Below are positions 36,718 to 44,808 of a DNA stretch of 64,000 nucleotides, in pieces (the first letter of the stretch is position 1; each line of letters starts with the position of its first letter). The notes beneath the pieces were generated by a model that did no database searches, was not told where the DNA came from, and worked only from the letters and a program-made list of their open reading frames with translations. The stretch is from the NCBI RefSeq assembly GCF_001047375.1, contig NZ_LFVU01000026.1, positions 124,001 to 188,000 of the forward strand, written 5' to 3'. The translations under genes were made by a program, and so were the position numbers. The DNA is from Clostridium cylindrosporum DSM 605. Lineage in GTDB: Bacteria; Bacillota; Clostridia; Clostridiales; Caloramatoraceae.

Positions 36718-37275
36718 ATGGCTGTAGATGCATTAATTGGAGTTGCAGGAACGTTGTTAGGAACTTTATTAGGATACCTTTTGAATGAATATTCTAAAAA
36801 AGGAAAAAATAGAATTAGATTTGAGAATGTGGATATAGTTTGCAAATACTATGGTATTGCAAATTGCACAATAGGAATTTCTTTAACCCTAAATACTATC
36901 AACTCATCATCAGAAATAAAAAATATAATAAAACCTAAAATCATTCTTAAAAAAGATAATATAATATTGGTGGAAGAGTATGTTAAAGTATACACTGAAA
37001 AATTAGGGTATAATAATCATTTTTGCTGTCATCCCAAAATATTTAATGCTATTAAATTAACTGAAGTTTCCAAGACTATTCAGTTTAACAATCGATCATC
37101 CAATAAGTTAACAATAATGACTGAATGGTTTCAAAATTGCGAGTTGTTTTTTAGTTACACAAATGACAATGGTAAAATTAAAAAGAAGCGTATTTTTAAA
37201 GACTGTTTGAATGAAAATGAAAAGTTTAGAAATTCACTCATAGAACAGCAAGAAAGTGGAAAGTTAGTTATTTAA
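36718..37275 (+). CDS. Single-TM protein, possible effector partner of the DUF4062 protein
   Basis: 185 residues, SD GAGGGGG. Residues 5-23 form a Gly-rich hydrophobic helix (LIGVAGTLLGTLLGYLL) followed by KKGKNR, so the rest is probably cytoplasmic. That part looks beta-rich (IGISLTLNTINSSSEIKN, KPKIILKKDNIILVEEYV). No family is recognised. A one-helix protein beside a TIR-like protein fits a membrane-acting effector, but this is inference. Confidence 0.6.
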   Translation: MAVDALIGVAGTLLGTLLGYLLNEYSKKGKNRIRFENVDIVCKYYGIANCTIGISLTLNTINSSSEIKNIIKPKIILKKDNIILVEEYVKVYTEKLGYNNHFCCHPKIFNAIKLTEVSKTIQFNNRSSNKLTIMTEWFQNCELFFSYTNDNGKIKKKRIFKDCLNENEKFRNSLIEQQESGKLVI

Positions 37276-37471
37276 ATATGCTAGAAAGTGTTATTACTTA
37301 AGCATTGGTTAATATTTGGTGAGGAAAAACAAGAAGTAATTAAAACGTTTGCAGAAGAAGAAGTTAATATGCTTACTAATTTCAGAGATAACACTTGATG
37401 AGAAAAGAGAAATGTATAAGATAAGTCTTAATATAAATAATCAACTTATAGAATACTTAAATATAAAAGAG

Positions 37472-37505
37472 GGAGTGTCTAAAATAGTCACTCCTTCTTC
37501 TTTTT
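37472..37505 (+). terminator. Terminator in the second island unit
   Basis: GGAGTG pairs with CACTCC across an 11-nt loop, followed by TTCTTCTTTTT. It may end the DUF4062 operon transcript. Confidence 0.75.
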
Positions 37506-37690
37506 ATACTAAATTAGATATAAGTGTAAAAATGATCTAATAACTTAATTGAAAATATAATTTTTGTATTTATATAATTAAAAAAAGAATGATGTAGTCG
37601 GATTGAAGTCAGAGTAAATATGTGGAGATAATTTTTAGAAAGAAAGAAGGGCAATTTAAGAAATTAAAGCAAGCTTGTAATATAAATAAG

Positions 37691-37734
37691 AAAACCGCAC
37701 ATTAATATGATACGCAGAACCATATTATAAGTAG
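37691..37734 (+). other. att-like site 3 with right-end repeat
   Basis: AAAACCGCAC at 37691, TACGCA at 37711 and GAACCATATTATAAGTAG at 37717-37734, at exactly the spacing seen at site 2. It reads A-E-P-Y-Y-K-stop. Confidence 0.7.
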
Positions 37735-37773
37735 TGACGCTTTCTCCTAAAATTGGATTTAGCGTTTTTGGCA

Positions 37774-37801
37774 GAAATGTATTGTAAGTGATGCAGATTT
37801 T
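37774..37801 (+). other. Degenerate att-like site 4
   Basis: GAAATGTATTGTAAGT then GATGCAGATTTT. It aligns with site 3 at the core and with the rlmH-side flank (ACGGAGATTTT), and closely resembles the SCC core plus left repeat. It may mark the left end of a lost third element. Confidence 0.4.
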
Positions 37802-37865
37802 AAAATAGGACTTAACATTAAAAAGAAATCCTTGATGCATCTTATAAGGAGAGTGTAAATAAATT

Positions 37866-37912
37866 CCCTCTTAGTATTGAGATTTTGTTATATAATCTGA
37901 ATGCTAAGAGGG
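37866..37912. terminator. Bidirectional stem-loop after the ABC-F gene
   Basis: CCCTCTTAGTATT pairs with AATGCTAAGAGGG. T-rich tracts flank both sides. Confidence 0.75.
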
Positions 37913-37942
37913 GATTTTATTTACTGTTATAGAGAATACAAT

Positions 37943-39682
37943 TTAAAGCAACTTAACAAGCTCTTCTAACTCTTCAGATAAAGCTTTTGCAAGTTCAAAA
38001 TTGGTATCTTTTAAAGCCAATTCTATTTTCGTTTCAATTGATTTTTTCTTTTGTTCAACTTCTAAATAATCCCTATCAAAATGATTAGCATAAATCTTCC
38101 TTCTAAATTTCTTCATAGTCATTTTTCTAAGGTTCTTATCTTCAATGATTAAAACATAATCCATGCAATTGGATATAAAATAGTAATCATGAGAGATCAT
38201 TAGAATAGCGCCTTTATAGTTTTCTATGGCTTTTTCAAGGGCTATTTGTGAATATGTATCTAAATGACTTGTAGGTTCATCAAGAAGCAACATGCCTGCT
38301 TTAATAGCAGAAACCTTAGCTAATTGAAGGAGATTTTTTTCTCCGCCAGATAAGGAACCTATTTTTTGATTAACTATTTCTCCCTCAAAACCATACTCTG
38401 AAATATATGACTCAATATCTGTATAGGTTTTAAAACCTACATCGAAAAATTCTTCAAGTATTGTATTAGACTCATTTAGTGTTTCATCTTGATGTTGAGA
38501 TAAATAAGCCATTTTAATATCAGGACTAATTTCAATTGAATCACTATTATTCTTAAAAATGGCTCTCAATAAAGTGGTTTTTCCAGTACCATTTGAACCT
38601 ATAATAGCTACCTTATCAGTAGGTTGAATCTCGAAATTAATATTTTCTAAAAGCATTTCATCATAGGAAACACTGTAATCATTAACTTTTAAAGCGATGG
38701 TATCTTCCACATCAATATCAGTTTCAAAAATGATATTAGGCTGCGCAATATCTAGAAAAGGCTCTTTAATACGTCTTGCTTCTAATCTTTCTTGAATTTT
38801 CACTCTAGCCTTTAGAGATCTTCCTCTAGCAGCTTCAGCATTATTAGTTGCAATATATCTTAGTTTATCTACTAACTTAGCATTTCTCTCAATTTCTTCA
38901 TTATCCGCTATAGCCAGTTCTTGCAGTTCAATTTTAGTTTGAAGTAATGAAAGGTTATAATCAATAAATCTTCCATCAAACTCTTGAAGTTCCATATTTT
39001 CAAGGTGCAGAATTTTGTTAAAACAATGATTCAGCAGATATCTGTTGTGGGTAATAATTAATAGTGTTCCTTTATGTGAATTAATTAGGTCTTTAAGGGA
39101 ATTAAGGTTTTCAAAGTCTAAAAATACATCTGGTTCATCCATAATCATTAAGTCTGGATTACTTAGCATTTCCTTAATCACCTGTATAAGTTTGAATTCT
39201 CCACCACTAAGCTCAGATATCATTAGATCTTTATGCTTAGTTAGGTTTGCAAGATTTAGTTTTTTATCTATGATGCTTTCGAAATCATCCCCACCAATTG
39301 CATTAAATGCGTCTAAAGCTTGCTGGTATTTTTCTAGTAAAGTATCAATATCCATAGATGTTTCCATTTGAGTACAAATAGATGTTATTTCATTTTGTAA
39401 TTCAATAAATTCTGTTCCTATATATTCGTAAACTGTAGTATCTTTTATTTTCTCTATTTCCGAGAACTGACTTACATACCCAATTCTACAATTAGGGTCC
39501 ATGTCTAATTTACCATCGAACATGTACTTTTCTGGATTCATAATTATATCTATTAATGTACTTTTTCCATTTCCGTTTCTCCCTATAAAAGCGCAATGTT
39601 GACCATCTTCTAATGAAAACGAAATATTATTATATAGATCTTTTTGCGGGAAGGAGTAAGACAAATTATCAACTTTTATCAT
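37943..39682 (-). CDS. ABC-F ATPase, probable ribosome protection protein
   Basis: 579 residues from the ATG that follows AGAGAGG. Two ABC domains without TM segments: Walker A GRNGNGKST and GSNGTGKTT, signatures LSGGEFKLIQ and LSGGEKNLLQ, Walker B LMIMDEPDV and MLLLDEPTS. The interdomain linker (about residues 240-330) is rich in basic residues. ABC-F proteins of this size displace ribosome-targeting antibiotics; which class is not evident. A leader hairpin just upstream supports drug-inducible attenuation. Confidence 0.88.
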   Translation of the reverse strand: MIKVDNLSYSFPQKDLYNNISFSLEDGQHCAFIGRNGNGKSTLIDIIMNPEKYMFDGKLDMDPNCRIGYVSQFSEIEKIKDTTVYEYIGTEFIELQNEITSICTQMETSMDIDTLLEKYQQALDAFNAIGGDDFESIIDKKLNLANLTKHKDLMISELSGGEFKLIQVIKEMLSNPDLMIMDEPDVFLDFENLNSLKDLINSHKGTLLIITHNRYLLNHCFNKILHLENMELQEFDGRFIDYNLSLLQTKIELQELAIADNEEIERNAKLVDKLRYIATNNAEAARGRSLKARVKIQERLEARRIKEPFLDIAQPNIIFETDIDVEDTIALKVNDYSVSYDEMLLENINFEIQPTDKVAIIGSNGTGKTTLLRAIFKNNSDSIEISPDIKMAYLSQHQDETLNESNTILEEFFDVGFKTYTDIESYISEYGFEGEIVNQKIGSLSGGEKNLLQLAKVSAIKAGMLLLDEPTSHLDTYSQIALEKAIENYKGAILMISHDYYFISNCMDYVLIIEDKNLRKMTMKKFRRKIYANHFDRDYLEVEQKKKSIETKIELALKDTNFELAKALSEELEELVKLL

Positions 39683-39703
39683 TTTATTACCTCTCTTTAT
39701 CAT

Positions 39704-40103
39704 TTGAAAAGAGCCTATAAAATAAGCTCTTTAATATATAATATTGCCAATCTTAATTTTGAAATTCAGTATTACACAGCAATAATATTATTTTTGATTC
39801 CAGTGGATAACATAACACTTTTTTTTACTAGTTACAATAGGCCTAAATAAAATACCAGTTTAAATTAAGTTTACTTTTAGACTTCTATACAAAATTCGAT
39901 AAATGTACTAATATGGATTTATTACAATAATATTTCAATTTTAGATAAAGTCTTACATAAGGTTGCTATTTAGAGGTTGGTATATAAATAGCATTTATTC
40001 ATTACTATATATTAGTTTTAATAATAGAGAGAATCATATTTATAAAAATAGAATAATAAATTTTTAGTTTAAAGAAAACATATAAGGGAGGTATTTATAT
40101 AGA
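39704..40103. other. Leader and intergenic region between ABC-F and the glycine-rich protein
   Basis: 400 nt, AT-rich, containing the minus-strand ABC-F leader (first about 100-150 nt) and the upstream region of the plus-strand pair at 40104. No supported ORF. Confidence 0.5.
39708..39732 (-). promoter_or_regulatory. Leader stem-loop (candidate attenuator) of the ABC-F gene
   Basis: On the minus strand AAAGAGC pairs with GCTCTTT, followed by TC, ending about 25 nt before the start codon and next to the SD. A competing stem can form upstream (TAATATTATTGC with GCAATATTA). This is the usual form of antibiotic-responsive attenuators. Confidence 0.5.
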
Positions 40104-40712
40104 GTGGGTTTAATGAAGGGCATATTTAAAGGGTTAGGGAAAGTTGCCGGCACTGTTGTTGAGTATGGTGTTAAGGCTACTGGTGAGACTGTAGGATTTA
40201 TTGCGGATATAACAGATAATCATGAAATAGCAGAAACATCAAGAAAGGTCGGTAAGTCAGTTGGTGAGTTTATGGGCAATTCCACTAAAACAGTAGCAAA
40301 TGCAACAGGGTCTGTTATAGAAAAAGCTGTTGAGATTGGTTCTGAGTTAGGCAGTGGAGTAGCAGGATTTGCTGCTGAAGTATATGGAGCTGATGAAAAA
40401 AATATACAAAGAGCAAAAACAGTTGGAAAGGTCATAGGTGGAGGTGCTGTAGGATTAGTAACTGGTGATATTATAGGAACTGCTGTTTCAGGGGTTACTG
40501 CTGCTGTAGGTGTTGCAAGTACAGGTACTGCAATATCCTCTTTACATGGTGTTGCTTCAACAAATGCAACATTGGCAGCTTTAGGTGGAGGAGCAATTTC
40601 AGCTGGTGGCGGAGGTATAGCAGCTGGACAAGCTGTGTTAACAGGTATTAATACAGTAACCACTATAGCCGGAAGTGTTGAAGGTGTTCTAAAAAATGAT
40701 AATAAAAAATAA
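40104..40712 (+). CDS. Glycine-zipper-rich protein, unknown function
   Basis: 202 residues; GTG start placed 13 nt after GGGAGG. The N-terminal half is amphipathic (GIFKGLGKVAGTVVEYGVKATGE). The C-terminal half is dominated by Gly/Ala-rich hydrophobic stretches (GKVIGGGAVGLVTGDIIGTAVSGV, LAALGGGAISAGGGGIAAGQAV) that resemble membrane-inserting or phage-tail-like segments. No family name can be given. It is followed 33 nt later by a coiled-coil gene, probably one operon. Confidence 0.65.
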   Translation: MGLMKGIFKGLGKVAGTVVEYGVKATGETVGFIADITDNHEIAETSRKVGKSVGEFMGNSTKTVANATGSVIEKAVEIGSELGSGVAGFAAEVYGADEKNIQRAKTVGKVIGGGAVGLVTGDIIGTAVSGVTAAVGVASTGTAISSLHGVASTNATLAALGGGAISAGGGGIAAGQAVLTGINTVTTIAGSVEGVLKNDNKK

Positions 40713-40745
40713 AATAATATATTAATAAATGGAGGACAAATTATA

Positions 40746-41306
40746 ATGGGACTTTTCGATAATTTAAGAGTTGCAACAAAAATAACAACTGAATCTATAA
40801 GTAAGGCTGCAACGAATGCAGTTAATACTGTTGTTACTGCATCTAAGGAGACTGCAAAAATAAATAGTTTAAAAACAGAGTTAACAGCAATTAATGGTGA
40901 ACTTGATGCTGCATATAAACAAATAGGAGAAAAATTCGTTGAATATGTTTTAACAACTAATGAGATGCCAGGAATCAATGTAGAAAATATACTTAAACTT
41001 ATGGAACCTAAATTAGAAAAGAAAAAAGAGCTTGAGATAGAATTAATTGAAATAGAAAAGAGATTAAAGGATCAGGTTATTATTCAAGAAAAAGCTCAAT
41101 TAGAGAATGAATTTAGACAACAAAAAGAAACTCTTGATAAGGCGATAGCAATGGATATTATATCACAAGAAGAGTACAATTCAAAGATTGAACAATTTAG
41201 AAGAAAAATTGATAATTTTGAGGCTATAAGAAATGTTAAAAAGCAACATGAACTTGGAATAATTAGTTATGATGAATTACATATGAAATTAAGAGAATTA
41301 AGTTAA
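40746..41306 (+). CDS. Coiled-coil protein with SHOCT-like tail, unknown function
   Basis: 186 residues; SD GGAGGAC. A short amphipathic N-terminus (MGLFDNLRVATKITTESISKAA) recalls that of the upstream gene. A long heptad-rich region (about 40-155) follows. Two short motifs, AIAMDIISQEEYNSKI and HELGIISYDELHMKLREL, look like SHOCT (short C-terminal) domains. Probably acts with the glycine-zipper protein; function unknown. Confidence 0.65.
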   Translation: MGLFDNLRVATKITTESISKAATNAVNTVVTASKETAKINSLKTELTAINGELDAAYKQIGEKFVEYVLTTNEMPGINVENILKLMEPKLEKKKELEIELIEIEKRLKDQVIIQEKAQLENEFRQQKETLDKAIAMDIISQEEYNSKIEQFRRKIDNFEAIRNVKKQHELGIISYDELHMKLRELS

Positions 41307-41484
41307 GTTTATTTATTATAATCTTTTTATAGATTTAGATAGATTATTTTAAAGAAAGTAAGCCGTGTTGGAAATATGGAAAATAAGCAGTAGAGGAACT
41401 AACCTAAGAGAAACTTTAGAGGATAATTTAACAGGTATGTTTTTGGAAATAGAGAAAAGAACTGCTTTATAGGCATAATAAAAG

Positions 41485-41508
41485 ACAGCACTAAGTTTTT
41501 AGTGCTGT
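41485..41508. terminator. Terminator between coiled-coil and HutD genes
   Basis: ACAGCACTAA pairs with TTAGTGCTGT over a 4-nt loop. Confidence 0.75.
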
Positions 41509-41538
41509 TAAATATGTTATGCTTAATTTTCTAAAATG

Positions 41539-42156
41539 CTAATTACTATAAATTATGCTTACTATTATATTAGTAATTTCTGAGGTATTATTAGAAAGCA
41601 AAAATTCATTAATAGAGCTTGAATCTACAGAGTTAATTAAAATCAAATCATTTTTAATAGTTTCAAAAACCTTATCATTAATAGTAGAGGTAAATCCACC
41701 ATTTACAGTGTAAAAACAAATTGCTTCTAAATCTTTATTTAATGAAGTTTTATATTCGAATTTAAGCTGTTTATTAGGGCTAATATTAATATGAAGTAAT
41801 TCACCATTATAATTTTCTCTTGTCATTAAATTAAAAACAGAAGCTTTACCATAGGTTTTAGTTGTCCAATCCCCCATAAAATCGTCTTGCTCAAATGGAT
41901 TAAGTAGTTTTTTATACTTATTTTCATGGTCCAAAGTTATTTTTCCTTCTATAACCATGAATTTACGAGAAACTTTTGGTAGGCTACTAAAAGTAGATTC
42001 TGGTATATCAATTTTAGCAACCCCTAGCCTCCATAAAAAGTTTTTGCTAGCATAATCAGAATCTAAGGGATATGTTGTCAGTTCTGTAGCTACTCCTCCA
42101 GACCAAAATGTTGGCTTATAATTTTCTTGCCTTAGTAATTCTACATTATAGTTCAT
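41539..42156 (-). CDS. HutD/Ves family cupin protein
   Basis: 205 residues. WSGGVATELTTYP, WRLGVAKIDIPESTFSSLP and SRKFMVIEGKITL follow the HutD/Ves consensus closely. HutD is often found with histidine utilisation genes, but none are here. The family is a double cupin with no proven enzymatic activity. SD AGAGGTG. Confidence 0.88.
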   Translation of the reverse strand: MNYNVELLRQENYKPTFWSGGVATELTTYPLDSDYASKNFLWRLGVAKIDIPESTFSSLPKVSRKFMVIEGKITLDHENKYKKLLNPFEQDDFMGDWTTKTYGKASVFNLMTRENYNGELLHINISPNKQLKFEYKTSLNKDLEAICFYTVNGGFTSTINDKVFETIKNDLILINSVDSSSINEFLLSNNTSEITNIIVSIIYSN

Positions 42157-42410
42157 GTATTAATACACCTCTTCTTATATATCTTTTATGTTCATTATAT
42201 TTAAAGATATATATATATTCAATTAAGTTAATGTGAGTTCAAAATATTAATTGATTTATGGTTTGAGTTGTTTAAAAAGAAAGCCTCAGAAGTATTAGGT
42301 TTTGAAATTATTTATGTTAGAGTATAATTTTAGTATATAGAATCAGAAGACAAAGTTAAGATTCATATAATTAAGATATTTATTGAGAAAAATTAGAGAG
42401 GTTTGAACAT

Positions 42411-42821
42411 ATGATAAGGTCAATTTTAAAGGATGAAGTTTTTTTAAGAGAGAAATCAGTACCTGCAACACAAGATGATATAACTGTTATTGATGATTTA
42501 GTGGATACATTAAGAGCAAATTTAGATGAGTGTGTTGGTATGGCTGCTAATATGATAGGAATAAAAAAACGTATATTGGTATTTAGTGTAGGGGATAGCA
42601 TTATTTCTATGGTGAATCCAGTTATACTAAAGAAAGAGAAAAGTTATGAGACTGAGGAGAGTTGTTTGTCATTAACTGGTTTCAGAAAAACAACAAGATA
42701 TGAAACAATAGAAGTAGAGTATCTTGATAGAGACTTTAAGAAGCATAAAGAAATATTTAATGGATTTACTGCTCAGATTATTCAGCATGAAGTAGATCAT
42801 TTCGAAGGTATAATAATCTAA
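42411..42821 (+). CDS. def: Divergent peptide deformylase
   Basis: 136 residues. Motif 3 QHEVDHFEG and the Cys of motif 2 (ESCLS) keep the three metal ligands. Motif 1 reads CVGMAANMIG, so the Gln that normally contacts the formyl group is Met and the first Gly is Cys; motif 2 has Ser for Gly. It probably belongs to a side branch of short clostridial deformylases. Activity on formyl-Met peptides is uncertain. SD AGAGAGG; single gene in the accessory zone. Confidence 0.8.
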   Translation: MIRSILKDEVFLREKSVPATQDDITVIDDLVDTLRANLDECVGMAANMIGIKKRILVFSVGDSIISMVNPVILKKEKSYETEESCLSLTGFRKTTRYETIEVEYLDRDFKKHKEIFNGFTAQIIQHEVDHFEGIII

Positions 42822-42900
42822 GAAGTGAATTTCAGTAATATAACTTTAAAAGGGTTAATAGTCACTTAGCATTAATAATTAAATGATGAAGCACATATAT

Positions 42901-42931
42901 AAAGCGTGATAGAAAAGTACTATCACGCTTT
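42901..42931. terminator. Bidirectional terminator after def-like gene
   Basis: AAAGCGTGATAG pairs with CTATCACGCTTT across 7 nt; T-run follows on the plus strand. Confidence 0.88.
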
Positions 42932-42945
42932 TGTATTATTATAAG

Positions 42946-43296
42946 TTACTTTACCATATCTAATATTTCATCTTCTGGAATTGAAGAATCACAACGAACC
43001 TCTATTTTTCTGTTTTTACTAACAATAAATCCTGGTACAGTTACAATATTATATTTTTCTCTAAGTGAGCTAATTCCATTATCTGAAAAGTTATCAGTAT
43101 CCACATAATAAATAGTTGTGTTAATTTTATTAGCTAATCCACTTAACTTATTAACAAATTTACGGCAAAATGGGCATGTTCCACGGCCAATATAAGCAAC
43201 AGCTAAGTCTTCATTAGATAATAATTCATCTGCTTGTGTAGAAGTTACTTTTTCAAATAACTTTACATCTTCTTCGTATCTATCATTTTCAAACAT
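42946..43296 (-). CDS. Thioredoxin-like protein (bacteriocin transport accessory type)
   Basis: 116 residues. A CPFC active site in GRGTCPFCRKFVNKL and a cis-Pro region TVPGFIV give a thioredoxin fold. Cytosolic, no signal peptide. The CPFC motif and size resemble the PedC/BrcD accessory proteins, although no bacteriocin genes are adjacent. A thiol-disulfide role is likely. SD GGAGGAT. Confidence 0.8.
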   Translation of the reverse strand: MFENDRYEEDVKLFEKVTSTQADELLSNEDLAVAYIGRGTCPFCRKFVNKLSGLANKINTTIYYVDTDNFSDNGISSLREKYNIVTVPGFIVSKNRKIEVRCDSSIPEDEILDMVK

Positions 43297-43551
43297 TTGT
43301 ATCCTCCTAAGTTTTTAAAGTATTATATCAAAGCTAAATTATTACATCAAATTTAGTTAGCTTCTATAGTAGTTAGTTTGTGAAATTATAGAAAGTATTA
43401 TAAGTATACATAATATAATATTGACCATATTTTAAGGTATAAAAGTATTATCGCTTATTGTTAAGATATAGAGAAAAATCCAAGTTTATCTGGAATATAT
43501 GGTATGGAGTGGCATAAACTTTTATAAAGATTGGATATGGGGGTAATAGAT

Positions 43552-43932
43552 ATGTCTGAGTATTCTTTAAAAATTCTTATATGTGATGATTCAATGTTAA
43601 TGAGAAAAAGATTAAAAGAAAGTTTATCTTTATGCGGTTGCTTCGATATTCTAGAAGCAACTAATGGCCAGGCAGCAGTAGATATTTATAAGGAAGAAAG
43701 TCCGGATTTAGTATTTATGGACTTAGTTATGCCAATAAAGGATGGGATAACCGCAGTTTTTGAAATAAAGGAATTTGATAAAAAGGCTAAAATTATTATA
43801 GCTTCTTCTTCGGGGACACAGGAGAACCTAAAGAAAGCTATTAAGGCTGGGGCAATTGAATTTATTCAGAAGCCATGGGGACAAGATCAACTTAATAGGA
43901 TAATTAAGAACTTTACGAAGAAGGAGGAATAG
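43552..43932 (+). CDS. CheY-like single-domain response regulator
   Basis: 126 residues from the ATG 10 nt after GGGGG. Receiver domain only: ILICDDS (acidic pocket), VFMDLVMP (phospho-acceptor Asp), SSSGTQ (Thr/Ser switch) and FIQKPW (Lys). It ends 3 nt before the CheX-like gene, so the two are probably a phosphorylation/dephosphorylation pair in chemotaxis or motility control. Confidence 0.93.
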   Translation: MSEYSLKILICDDSMLMRKRLKESLSLCGCFDILEATNGQAAVDIYKEESPDLVFMDLVMPIKDGITAVFEIKEFDKKAKIIIASSSGTQENLKKAIKAGAIEFIQKPWGQDQLNRIIKNFTKKEE

Positions 43933-43935
43933 ATT

Positions 43936-44808
43936 ATGTTTACTCAATATTTTGGACATTATTTATTGAATAAAGGATATATTAATCCAGAACAATTGCA
44001 TGACGGATTGGAACACCAGAAGAATACAAGGTTAAAATTAGGAGTTTTGGCTGTAAATGCAGGATACATGAATGCATATGAGGCTGATAGGGTAAATGAG
44101 GCGCAAAAGAGGCTGGACAAAAGATTTGGTGAACTAGCAGTAGATATGGGATACTTAAAAGAAGAACAAGTAGAAAAATTGTTATCCTCACAAAAACTTG
44201 GACATCTTTTATTAGGTCAGGTTCTTGTAGATAAAGAATATATGACTCTTCAAGAATTTGAAAAGGCAATAAATGAATATAAAAGAGACTACAGCATTTC
44301 AGATAAGGAATTTGAAGCCATACAAAGAGATGATGTAGATAAAATCATAAACACATTTACAAAATTTCAAGGCAGTAAAAATGAAGAGACACTTAAAGAT
44401 TATTTAGCATTATTTATAAGAAATTTAATTAGATTTATAGATACAGAAGCAATGATAGGTGAAGTAGTTAAATTAAAAGATTATGAATGCAAATTCACTG
44501 CTAAACAAGATATACAAGGAAAAGTAGCTCTATCTACTTATATTGAAGCAGAAGAGAATTCTTTTATAAGATTCGCATCTAAATATGCGGAGGAGGAGTT
44601 AAGCTCTATTGATGAAATGGCAGAAGCTTCCGTTGGGGAATTCTTAAATTTGCAGAATGGAATCTTTTTAGTTAATGTTTCTAATTCAGGAGTAGAATTA
44701 GAATTGACTCCACAGGAAGTTTACTCCAACATAAAGGTGCATGATGTTTATAAAATATCTATAGATTTATCCTTTGGTAAAATTAGTATTTTGATTAAAG
44801 AGGAGTAA
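43936..44808 (+). CDS. CheX-like phosphatase with N-terminal MshEN-like repeats
   Basis: 290 residues. The N-terminal about 120 residues contain four short repeats of the form LG..AV..GYM....(AD/EQ)V (GHYLLNKGYINPEQL, LGVLAVNAGYMNAYEADRV, FGELAVDMGYLKEEQVEKLL, LGQVLVDKEYMTLQEFEKAI), like c-di-GMP-binding MshEN or GspE-N modules. The C-terminal about 140 residues resemble CheX (SSIDEMAEASVGEFLNLQNGIF, then DLSFGKISILI). CheX proteins dephosphorylate CheY-P, and the partner is the gene just upstream. A c-di-GMP link is inference. Confidence 0.75.
   Translation: MFTQYFGHYLLNKGYINPEQLHDGLEHQKNTRLKLGVLAVNAGYMNAYEADRVNEAQKRLDKRFGELAVDMGYLKEEQVEKLLSSQKLGHLLLGQVLVDKEYMTLQEFEKAINEYKRDYSISDKEFEAIQRDDVDKIINTFTKFQGSKNEETLKDYLALFIRNLIRFIDTEAMIGEVVKLKDYECKFTAKQDIQGKVALSTYIEAEENSFIRFASKYAEEELSSIDEMAEASVGEFLNLQNGIFLVNVSNSGVELELTPQEVYSNIKVHDVYKISIDLSFGKISILIKEE

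Larger units (their letters stand above)
32916..37734. mobile_element. Composite SCC-like genomic island inserted at rlmH
   Basis: The segment lies between the rlmH end and the third att-like repeat and splits into units 32916-35234 and 35235-37734. Each ends with AAAACCGCAC, 10 nt, TACGSA and GAACCATATYATAAGTR. Contents are defence-like genes whose codon choice (first unit: many ACC, GCG, TCG-type codons) differs from the neighbouring ATA/AGA-rich genes. No integrase or Ccr recombinase is inside, so the island would need one in trans or has lost it. Confidence 0.65.
37276..37942. other. Gene-poor end of the island
   Basis: 667 nt. It holds short decayed coding-like pieces (around 37320-37398), a terminator at 37472, att-like sites 3 and 4, and the terminator of the ABC-F gene. 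No intact gene with an SD was found. Confidence 0.6.

Noticed and set aside
37320-37398. Coding-like stretch reading FGEEKQEVIKTFAEEE
   Set aside because: Short, no start or SD, ends after about 30 codons. It may be a decayed gene end, but no family could be assigned.
37349-37540. 63-codon ORF in the second island unit
   Set aside because: Its only start lacks an SD, and a clear terminator hairpin with a T-rich tract (37472-37505) lies inside it.
39644-39850. 68-codon plus-strand ORF at the ABC-F start
   Set aside because: Antisense to the leader and start of the ABC-F gene, with no SD and no recognisable motif.
41363-41472. 36-codon ORF (EIWKISSRGTNLRETL...)
   Set aside because: No SD before the GTG, no recognisable motif, and it is followed by a terminator shared with the flanking genes.
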